Shown here: positions 8,216-12,630 of the stretch, in pieces
Layout: the number at the start of each line of letters is the position of its first letter
Numbering within the stretch: position 1 is the stretch's first letter
Assembly (NCBI GenBank): GCA_903822245.1
Contig: CAIJOE010000186.1
Coordinates: 1 to 12,630 of the forward strand
Length of the DNA stretch: 12,630 nucleotides
Reading direction: 5' to 3'
Origin: an uncultured Actinomycetes bacterium
GTDB lineage: Bacteria > Actinomycetota > Actinomycetes > Nanopelagicales > Nanopelagicaceae
The notes under the pieces: model-generated
Told to the model about the DNA's origin: nothing
Database searches by the model: none
The model's input: only the letters and a program-made list of their open reading frames with translations
Made by a program: the position numbers and the translations under genes

Positions 8216-8836
8216 CTAACCAGCCTTTTTGATCTCCACTACCCGAGCTGTTGGCAACTCTCCCAAATTGATCTCATGAACCTTGGATTCGGCTGCTTTT
8301 TTGAAGACTTTAGGGGCCTCTACTTTGGCCGCGGCTAATTCATCTACCGCTGATTCCCCCTTCATTGCTAAAAGGCTGCCACCTGGGGCAACTAAATGCC
8401 AAGAAATGGTGGCCAGTTTAGGAAGCGGGGCTACTGCCCTTGCGGTGACGACTTCAAAAGAGCCTTTAAATCCATCAGAGCGCCCTCTTTTGATCTCTAC
8501 CTCAATACCAAGTTCGGCCACTACCTCTTGGAGGAAGTCAATGCGGCGCTGAAGAGGTTCAAGGAGGGTAACTTTTAGATCAGGCCTGGCTAGGGCAATA
8601 ACTATGCCGGGCAGACCCGCCCCGGAGCCAATATCTAACAATCTAATGTTTTGGGCGATGAGGGAAGTGATTGGAATGCAGTTTGCAATATGGCGATCCC
8701 AGATTCGATCCCCCTCTTTGGGGCCAATTAGGCCACGCTCAATCCCCCAACTTCCCAAGATCTCCCCATAACGGGTGATCTCCTCTTGGCGCTGGCCAAA
8801 GTAGGTGGAAATTAAGGTTTCACGTGAAACGCTCAT
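8216..8836 (-). CDS. rsmG: 16S rRNA (guanine-N7)-methyltransferase RsmG (GidB)
   Basis: A 206-residue SAM-dependent methyltransferase that makes m7G527 (E. coli numbering) in 16S rRNA; loss in other bacteria gives low-level streptomycin resistance. The SAM-binding motif is LLDIGSGAGLPG at 66-77. WDRHI (46-50), LLEPLQRRIDFL (91-102), TARAVAPL (131-138) and AMKG (157-160) are typical of the family. The ATG at 8836 follows the jag stop by 15 bp with no obvious Shine-Dalgarno. The N-terminal peptide VSRET is encoded by a parS core (8817-8830). The position between jag and parA is the conserved actinobacterial one. Confidence 0.95.
   Translation of the reverse strand: MSVSRETLISTYFGQRQEEITRYGEILGSWGIERGLIGPKEGDRIWDRHIANCIPITSLIAQNIRLLDIGSGAGLPGIVIALARPDLKVTLLEPLQRRIDFLQEVVAELGIEVEIKRGRSDGFKGSFEVVTARAVAPLPKLATISWHLVAPGGSLLAMKGESAVDELAAAKVEAPKVFKKAAESKVHEINLGELPTARVVEIKKAG
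8817..8830. promoter_or_regulatory. parS: parS core site in the start of rsmG
   Basis: GTTTCACGTGAAAC is a perfect 14 bp palindrome and the exact core of the bacterial parS consensus. Only the two outermost bases of the 16-mer (G at 8816, G at 8831) differ from consensus. It lies in rsmG codons 3 to 7, about 630 bp from the parA copy, and is expected to bind ParB. Confidence 0.88.
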
Positions 8837-8851
8837 TTATTAAAGATCTAG

Positions 8852-9352
8852 TTAGGCAGGAAGAACTACAACGCAGCGGTTTGGCTCTTCGCCCTCTGAC
8901 TCACTGGTTAGGCCAATATCCTGGATGGTGTCGTGGACAACCTTGCGCTCGAAGGCGTTCATCGGGCGAAGTTTGACTGACTCGCCAGAAGACTTGACCT
9001 CTTCGGCCACTTCATGGGCAAGCTTTGCCAACTCAGTCTTTTTGTCACTTCTAAAGTTGTCAATATCGAGCATTAAGCGGCTGCGATCTCCGGTCGAAGT
9101 CTGCACAGCAAGGCGAGTGAGCTCCTGGAGTGCATCAAGTACCTCTCCGCGATCTCCTACTAGGTGACCCAGCTTTCCTCCGGCAATAGCCAAGGCGGCG
9201 CGGTCATTTTATACATCAATATCGATGTCACCATCTAGGTCTGCGATATCCAAAAGCGCTTCTAGGTAGTCGGCTGCAACATCGCCTTCTTCTTCTAGGC
9301 GAGCTACGAGTGACTTCTTCTCAGTCTTTTCACTCTTATCTGTATCTGGCAT
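8852..9352 (-). pseudogene. jag: Jag/KhpB-like KH-R3H RNA-binding protein, interrupted by an in-frame stop
   Basis: Read from the ATG at 9352 with the stop at 9209-9211 ignored, this frame gives a protein of 166 positions, close to the usual actinobacterial Jag length. The first 47 residues include EEEGDVAADYLEALLDIADL and end in DGDIDIDV. A TAA then interrupts, and the same frame continues NDRAALAIAGG. In relatives the junction commonly reads DIDVENDRA, so the stop replaces an expected Glu. Downstream, the KH loop GDRG (66-69) and ALQELTRLAV are intact, as is the R3H pair Arg136 and His140 near the C-terminus. A TTG at 9193 could start a 113-residue fragment (8852-9193), but it has no ribosome binding site and lacks the first KH strand. 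An ATG at 9207 overlapping the stop region is in another frame and soon ends. The upstream start has AGGAGCAGGAAA before it. Real gene decay, readthrough or a base error all fit. Confidence 0.8.
9209..9211 (-). other. Premature TAA codon within jag
   Basis: The plus-strand bases TTA give TAA at codon 48 of the jag frame. A single change of A to C at 9211 would give GAA (Glu) and restore one continuous reading frame on both sides. Confidence 0.8.
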
Positions 9353-9368
9353 TTTCCTGCTCCTTTTT

Positions 9369-9392
9369 CCCACTTAGTGGGGTATTAATACC
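9369..9392. repeat. Two adjoining palindromes in the yidC-jag spacer
   Basis: CCCACTTAGTGGG (9369-9381) is an inverted repeat with a five-base stem and a three-base loop. It shares its last G with GGTATTAATACC (9381-9392), a perfect 12 bp palindrome. In the minus-strand transcript both lie just upstream of the jag ribosome binding site. The tract after the stem is AAAAAGGAG rather than a U run, so this is not a standard terminator for that strand. A protein-binding site or mRNA processing hairpin is possible. Confidence 0.55.
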
Positions 9393-9430
9393 TTTTATGC
9401 GTTTTTGGGATGATTTGTGGTGATTTAAAG

Positions 9431-10339
9431 TTACTTCTTCTTTTTCTTTTTATTTGGCTGCTTTCGCTGCCCCACAACTGGTGGCTCTTCTACTTGGGTT
9501 GTTCCAGAAGCATCACCAGCTGCTAGCTCACCTTTTGCTGCGCGCTTTTTTTGAAGCTCTTCATATGCAGGAGAGCCTGGTGTTGGGTTTCGCTTAATTA
9601 CATAGAACTGTTGTCCTAGTGTCCAAAGGTTTGTCGTTGACCAATAAATTAAAACACCGACTGGGAAGTTAACACCAGATACTGCAAAAATTAATGGAAA
9701 AACATAAAGCATGATTTTTTGTTGTTGCAGCATCATGTTATTTGATGAGTCCATCTTTGGCATTCCCTTAACCATCAACTGACGTTGGGTGGTGAAGGTT
9801 GTTGCTGACATAAAGACAATAAGTGCAACAGTTACAAGTTTTGTTTGAGTGTTTGTGCCGGTACTTAAGAATGTAGATGAAAGATCGGCGCCAAAGAACT
9901 TAGCGCTTTGGGCTGAAATTAGGTGAGCGCCTTTTAGAACACCATGTGGGTGGTTGTGGGCGATACCGTTTAGAACTGTAAAGAGGGCAAAGAAAATAGG
10001 TGCTTGAGCCAAGATTGGGAAACATGAGGCCAGTGGGTTTGTCTTGTGCTCTTTATAGAGCTTCATCATTTCTTCAGATTGCTTCTGGCGATCATCCTTA
10101 TATTTCTTTTGGATCTCCTTCATGTGTGGTTGAAGGGCGGTGAGCGCGCGTTGGGATTTAATCTGCTTAACAAAAAGAGGAATCAAGATGATACGGATAA
10201 GGATTACTAGACCAATGATGGCAAGTGACCACTTTATTGATTCGTGTTGGTCTTTACCAACTACATAACCAAGCAAAGAGTGGAAAGTTACAATGACCCA
10301 AGAAACAGCGAAATACAATGGGTTTAGAATGGTGCTCAT
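9431..10339 (-). CDS. yidC: Membrane protein insertase YidC (Oxa1 family)
   Basis: A 302-residue inner-membrane insertase that folds and inserts membrane proteins alone or with SecYEG. It lacks the large periplasmic domain of E. coli YidC and shows no lipobox, as is usual in actinobacteria. The first hydrophobic segment is near 8-28. The next (38-56) contains Arg49, at the position of the conserved Arg in the hydrophilic groove. The basic cytoplasmic hairpin (about 58-100) is followed by LASCFPILAQAPIFFALF (103-120), and further segments lie near 167-181 and 209-245. The C-terminal tail is charged and ends in six lysines, fitting ribosome contact. The ATG at 10339 overlaps the yidD stop by one base (TAATG). 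Confidence 0.95.
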   Translation of the reverse strand: MSTILNPLYFAVSWVIVTFHSLLGYVVGKDQHESIKWSLAIIGLVILIRIILIPLFVKQIKSQRALTALQPHMKEIQKKYKDDRQKQSEEMMKLYKEHKTNPLASCFPILAQAPIFFALFTVLNGIAHNHPHGVLKGAHLISAQSAKFFGADLSSTFLSTGTNTQTKLVTVALIVFMSATTFTTQRQLMVKGMPKMDSSNNMMLQQQKIMLYVFPLIFAVSGVNFPVGVLIYWSTTNLWTLGQQFYVIKRNPTPGSPAYEELQKKRAAKGELAAGDASGTTQVEEPPVVGQRKQPNKKKKKK

Positions 10340-10581
10340 TAGTTAGCTCCTATTAAGGTTTTTTGGGAATTCTTTGGTTTCACATAATCAACGCCGCCGT
10401 GCGACCAAGGGTTGCAGCGCAGCAACCGCCAAATCGCCATGACTATTCCGCTAATTCCATATTCACTCACAGCATCGACTGCGTATTGTGAACAACTTGG
10501 GTAGTACTTGCACTTTGGGGAAAAACTAGGGGAGATCCGTTTTTGGTAAAACTTGATTGGCGCGATAAGTAATTTCTTCAT
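10339..10581 (-). CDS. yidD: Membrane protein insertion efficiency factor YidD
   Basis: An 80-residue member of the YidD (DUF37) family, which helps YidC-dependent insertion. The family signature CKYYPSCSQYAVDAV spans 24-38, with Cys24 and Cys30, and RCNPWSHGGVD (55-65) holds the third conserved Cys56. A hydrophobic, amphipathic N-terminus (MKKLLIAPIKFYQ) should attach it to the membrane. Its ATG overlaps the rnpA stop by four bases (ATGA) and its stop overlaps the yidC start, so expression is tightly coupled. Confidence 0.95.
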   Translation of the reverse strand: MKKLLIAPIKFYQKRISPSFSPKCKYYPSCSQYAVDAVSEYGISGIVMAIWRLLRCNPWSHGGVDYVKPKNSQKTLIGAN

Positions 10582-10916
10582 GCACTCACCGGTACTTTAT
10601 TAATAACTTTAGAAACCAAATCTTTTAGCTCGCTTCCAAAATCTTCATTTGTTCGAAGGACTCGAATAACAAGTTTGGAATTTTTTGGCAAGGTTTCTAT
10701 AAGTGGTGCGATGAGGTGGCGAAGTTGGCGCGAGACGCGATGGCGCGTGACTGATCCACCAATTGATTTATTGACGATCAACCCAACCTGTGGGCTTGTT
10801 AAATCTGGTGAGGTGTGAAGGTATACGACAAGTGAGAGAGAAGTTGCTCGAACGCCGGTCTTTGTTGTTTGAGCAAAATCTTTACTTGTGCGCAGTCGAT
10901 TCTTTGCTGGAAGCAC
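10578..10916 (-). CDS. rnpA: Ribonuclease P protein component
   Basis: A basic protein of 112 residues that binds the RNase P RNA and helps remove 5' leaders from precursor tRNAs. The N-terminus LPAKNRLRTSKDF is typical. The RNA-binding signature appears as VTRHRVSRQLRHL (56-68), with RHR where many families have RNR, a common actinobacterial form. The GTG at 10916 fits the conserved N-terminus but has no visible Shine-Dalgarno in the 14 bp after rpmH, so translation is probably coupled to rpmH. Confidence 0.93.
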   Translation of the reverse strand: MLPAKNRLRTSKDFAQTTKTGVRATSLSLVVYLHTSPDLTSPQVGLIVNKSIGGSVTRHRVSRQLRHLIAPLIETLPKNSKLVIRVLRTNEDFGSELKDLVSKVINKVPVSA

Positions 10917-10930
10917 GAGTTAGGTTCGTG

Positions 10931-11068
10931 TTAGGCAGAGATGCGAGTGCGACCTTTAGAGCGGCGAGACGCTAGAACTGCTCGTCCGCCACGCGTTGCC
11001 ATGCGAGCACGGAAACCATGCTTCTTGGCACGCTTACGGTTGTTTGGTTGGAAGGTGCGCTTTGTCAT
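10931..11068 (-). CDS. rpmH: 50S ribosomal protein L34
   Basis: A 45-residue very basic protein starting MTKRTFQPNNRKRAKKHGF and ending in SKGRTRISA, a near-complete match to the known L34 pattern. It is a component of the large ribosomal subunit. The ATG at 11068 has a strong Shine-Dalgarno, AGGAG (11077-11081 on the complementary strand), six to eight bases upstream. It is the first gene of the leftward operon, diverging from dnaA, the order found across most bacteria. Confidence 0.97.
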   Translation of the reverse strand: MTKRTFQPNNRKRAKKHGFRARMATRGGRAVLASRRSKGRTRISA

Positions 11069-11090
11069 AAAATCTCCTAAATCTCTCCCG

Positions 11091-11107
11091 GTCGGGTTGA
11101 ACCCAAC
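11091..11107 (-). promoter_or_regulatory. Hairpin in the rpmH leader
   Basis: On the minus strand GTTGGGTTCAACCCGAC can form a seven-base-pair stem (one G-U pair) around a three-base loop. It lies between the predicted transcript start and the rpmH ribosome binding site. No U tract follows, so it is more likely a stabilising or regulatory leader element than a terminator. Confidence 0.45.
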
Positions 11108-11132
11108 GGGGTCACAGCTCTCGTAGGGCGTA

Positions 11133-11162
11133 AGGTTACGGCCACCTGTTGATAAGGGTCAA
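11133..11162 (-). promoter_or_regulatory. Predicted rpmH operon promoter
   Basis: Read on the minus strand, TTGACC (11157-11162) is a good -35 element. After 18 bases TAACCT (11133-11138) fits the TAnnnT -10 pattern of actinobacterial housekeeping promoters. The predicted start near 11126 gives a leader of about 58 bases before rpmH. A DnaA-box-like sequence lies in the spacer. This is a pattern match only. Confidence 0.5.
11147..11155 (-). promoter_or_regulatory. DnaA box-like site (one mismatch)
   Basis: TGTTGATAA on the plus strand differs from TGTGGATAA at one base. It falls inside the spacer of the predicted rpmH promoter. Confidence 0.45.
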
Positions 11163-11199
11163 ACCGGGTTCCCCAGGCTTGGTTGCGCTTACTGGATTT

Positions 11200-11208
11200 T
11201 GTGGATAA
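11200..11208 (-). promoter_or_regulatory. DnaA box (perfect)
   Basis: TGTGGATAA is the exact complement of the consensus box TTATCCACA. Confidence 0.85.
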
Positions 11209-11247
11209 CCACTTGCATTTCTCTCAGGAAACCCCTACTTTCGCACT

Positions 11248-11256
11248 CTATCCACA
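11248..11256 (+). promoter_or_regulatory. DnaA box (one mismatch)
   Basis: CTATCCACA differs from TTATCCACA only at the first base. It is the only good box in this orientation. Confidence 0.7.
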
Positions 11257-11312
11257 GATTTTAGGGATTTGGCCAATAACCAAAGGCTCAAGGTCTGGTT
11301 TAGACCACAGGC

Positions 11313-11321
11313 TGTGGATAA
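11313..11321 (-). promoter_or_regulatory. DnaA box (perfect), first of a close pair
   Basis: TGTGGATAA matches the consensus exactly. A second exact box follows three bases later in the same orientation, an arrangement suited to cooperative DnaA binding. Confidence 0.87.
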
Positions 11322-11324
11322 CTA

Positions 11325-11333
11325 TGTGGATAA
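11325..11333 (-). promoter_or_regulatory. DnaA box (perfect), second of a close pair
   Basis: TGTGGATAA matches the consensus exactly and overlaps a possible dnaA -10 element at 11329-11334. Confidence 0.87.
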
Positions 11334-11334
11334 T
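11329..11334 (+). promoter_or_regulatory. Possible dnaA -10 element
   Basis: GATAAT is one base from TATAAT and would place the transcript start near 11341, about 35 bases before the dnaA ATG. No convincing -35 element is seen at the right distance. If real, DnaA bound to the overlapping box would repress its own gene. Confidence 0.3.
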
Positions 11335-11366
11335 GGATTTTCGGGTTTTTAGCATTTTTAGAGGTT

Positions 11367-11370
11367 GGAG
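11367..11370 (+). promoter_or_regulatory. dnaA ribosome binding site
   Basis: GGAG lies five bases before the ATG at 11376 and decides that start. A GAGG at 11361-11364 precedes it. Confidence 0.7.
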
Positions 11371-11375
11371 TTGGG

Positions 11376-12630
11376 ATGGCCCTTTTAGAGGCACAGGATT
11401 TAGGCACCCTTTGGGGCAGCGTCATTGACCTGGTCGCAGTGGAATCTCCGCAACACCGAGCTTTCCTCTCGCTGACAAAACCAGTTGGGTTAATCGCTAA
11501 TGAAGGCGGTTCAAATCTTTTGCTTTCTGCGCCAAATGATTTTGCTAAAGATGTTTTAGAGACTCGACTTCGCGGGGTTTTAAATGAAGTCCTATCTGAA
11601 AAACTAAATCAGAAAATTAGTATTGCGGTAACAGTTAATGAAGTTGCTCAGGATGAAGTTATTGAAGAGGTTGAAGTAGAGAATTTTCTAGAGCCAGAAC
11701 CAAAATCTGGAACCGGCCGTCAATCAAATACCTCAACAACTGCCGAGCCAACACGATTAAACCCAAGATATATTTTTGAAACTTTTGTTATTGGTGCCTC
11801 AAATCGTTTTGCCCACGCCGCCGCAGTGGCTGTGGCCGAAGCACCAGCTAAGGCCTATAACCCTTTGTTTATTTATGGTGAGTCTGGCCTTGGAAAAACC
11901 CACTTATTACACGCTATTGGGGCCTATGCAAAAGAGCTTTATGGTGGGGTTCGAGTTCGCTATGTTTCCTCAGAAGAATTCACTAATGACTTTATTAACT
12001 CGATTCGTGATGACAAGGCTTCAGTATTCCAACGTCGCTACCGCGACCTAGATGTTTTGTTAGTTGACGATATTCAATTCTTGGAAAATAAAGAACGTAC
12101 TCAAGAAGAGTTCTTCCACACCTTCAACACTTTATATAATGCCAATAAGCAAATTGTTATCTCAAGTGATCGCCCGCCAAAACAATTAACTACTTTGGAA
12201 GATCGTTTGCGCTCCCGATTTGAGTGGGGTTTAATCACAGATATCCAACCACCAGAGCTTGAGACTCGAATTGCAATTCTTCGCAAGAAAGCTGCGCAAG
12301 ATAAATTAAACGCACCTGATGATGTTTTGGAATATATTGCTAGCAAGATTTCATCAAATATTCGTGAGCTAGAAGGTGCACTAATTCGTGTGACTGCTTT
12401 TGCTTCCCTAAATCGCCAAGGTGTTGATTTGGGATTGGCGGAAATTGTTCTAAAGGATTTAATTCCAGAAGCCGGCGGACCAGAAATAACAGCTAGCACC
12501 ATCATGGCCCAGACCGCTAGCTACTTCTCACTAACTATTGATGACCTTTGTGGGACGTCTAGGTCTCGGGTTTTGGTAAATGCCCGCCAGATCGCGATGT
12601 ATCTCTGCCGCGAGCTAACCGAGCTTTCCC
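11376..12630 (+). CDS. dnaA: Chromosomal replication initiator DnaA (3' end cut by the window)
   Basis: The open frame encodes 418 residues up to the window edge with no stop. DnaA is the AAA+ ATPase that binds DnaA boxes and opens the origin. Domain I covers about 8-85. The linker domain II (about 86-127) is short and acidic, unlike the very long linker in Streptomyces. Domain III has Walker A GESGLGKT (168-175), Walker B LLVDDIQF (228-235), sensor-type SSDRPPKQL (263-271) and the arginine-finger region LEDRLRSRFEWG (274-285). Domain IV begins near 360 and contains the DNA-binding signature SRSRVLVNARQIAMYLCREL (395-414). Perhaps 30 to 40 residues are missing. The ATG at 11376 has a good ribosome binding site and gives a normal domain I. 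Confidence 0.97.
   Translation, partial: MALLEAQDLGTLWGSVIDLVAVESPQHRAFLSLTKPVGLIANEGGSNLLLSAPNDFAKDVLETRLRGVLNEVLSEKLNQKISIAVTVNEVAQDEVIEEVEVENFLEPEPKSGTGRQSNTSTTAEPTRLNPRYIFETFVIGASNRFAHAAAVAVAEAPAKAYNPLFIYGESGLGKTHLLHAIGAYAKELYGGVRVRYVSSEEFTNDFINSIRDDKASVFQRRYRDLDVLLVDDIQFLENKERTQEEFFHTFNTLYNANKQIVISSDRPPKQLTTLEDRLRSRFEWGLITDIQPPELETRIAILRKKAAQDKLNAPDDVLEYIASKISSNIRELEGALIRVTAFASLNRQGVDLGLAEIVLKDLIPEAGGPEITASTIMAQTASYFSLTIDDLCGTSRSRVLVNARQIAMYLCRELTELS

Larger units (their letters stand above)
11069..11375. other. Putative oriC / dnaA regulatory region between rpmH and dnaA
   Basis: This 307 bp gene-free stretch separates divergent rpmH and dnaA. It contains three perfect DnaA boxes (11200-11208, 11313-11321, 11325-11333) and two one-mismatch boxes (11147-11155, 11248-11256). 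A T-rich stretch lies at 11337-11360, next to the box pair. Short palindromes are GGTCTGGTTTAGACC (11292-11306) and CCACAGGCTGTGG (11305-11317). Box density supports DnaA binding here. In several actinobacteria the main origin lies between dnaA and dnaN, beyond this window, so this region could be all or part of oriC or only the dnaA control region. Confidence 0.65.

Noticed and set aside
9205..9207. ATG overlapping the jag stop region as a restart codon
   Set aside because: It opens a different frame that ends after fourteen codons, so it cannot rescue the Jag C-terminal part.
11183..11428. 81-codon plus-strand open frame across the DnaA box region
   Set aside because: It covers the DnaA boxes and the dnaA start, has no recognisable protein pattern and no ribosome binding site.
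1..12630. CRISPR arrays, insertion sequences, prophage or tRNA/rRNA genes
   Set aside because: No repeat-spacer pattern, transposase, terminal inverted repeats, phage genes or recognisable tRNA/rRNA sequence was seen; nearly all of the window is core chromosomal coding sequence.

Overview
The window looks like the replication-origin-proximal segment of an actinobacterial chromosome. Gene order reads DUF6049 protein, murJ, trxB, trxA, cwlM-like, aminotransferase, then on the opposite strand parB, parA, rsmG, jag, yidC, yidD, rnpA, rpmH, then an intergenic stretch with DnaA boxes, then dnaA. Apart from the aminotransferase this matches the order known around dnaA in Mycobacterium and Streptomyces. 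The low GC content, very short or overlapping gene junctions and compact proteins suggest a streamlined actinobacterium, for example the freshwater acI (Nanopelagicales) type. That lineage assignment is inference from composition and gene content.

Positions 1 to 6453 hold a plus-strand block. It has the last codons of an unidentified gene, a membrane-anchored DUF6049 protein, the lipid II flippase MurJ, thioredoxin reductase and thioredoxin, a CwlM-like peptidoglycan-regulating pseudo-amidase and a PLP-dependent aminotransferase. Positions 6445 to 11068 hold a long minus-strand block, probably one operon starting at rpmH: ribosomal protein L34, RNase P protein, YidD, YidC, Jag, RsmG, ParA and ParB. 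The two blocks converge and overlap by 9 bp. Positions 11069 to 11375 are non-coding and hold DnaA boxes, a probable rpmH promoter and the dnaA start region. From 11376 dnaA runs off the window end.

Together the genes serve replication initiation (dnaA, origin), chromosome segregation (parA, parB and two parS sites), ribosome and tRNA maturation (rpmH, rnpA, rsmG), membrane protein insertion (yidC, yidD), cell wall synthesis (murJ, cwlM) and redox balance (trxB, trxA).

No clearly new system was found. The strongest anomaly is an in-frame TAA stop inside jag where the family context predicts GAA. Other points of note are the loss of active-site residues in the CwlM-like protein, parS sites built into the start regions of both parA and rsmG, and a DnaA-box-like sequence inside the predicted rpmH promoter.
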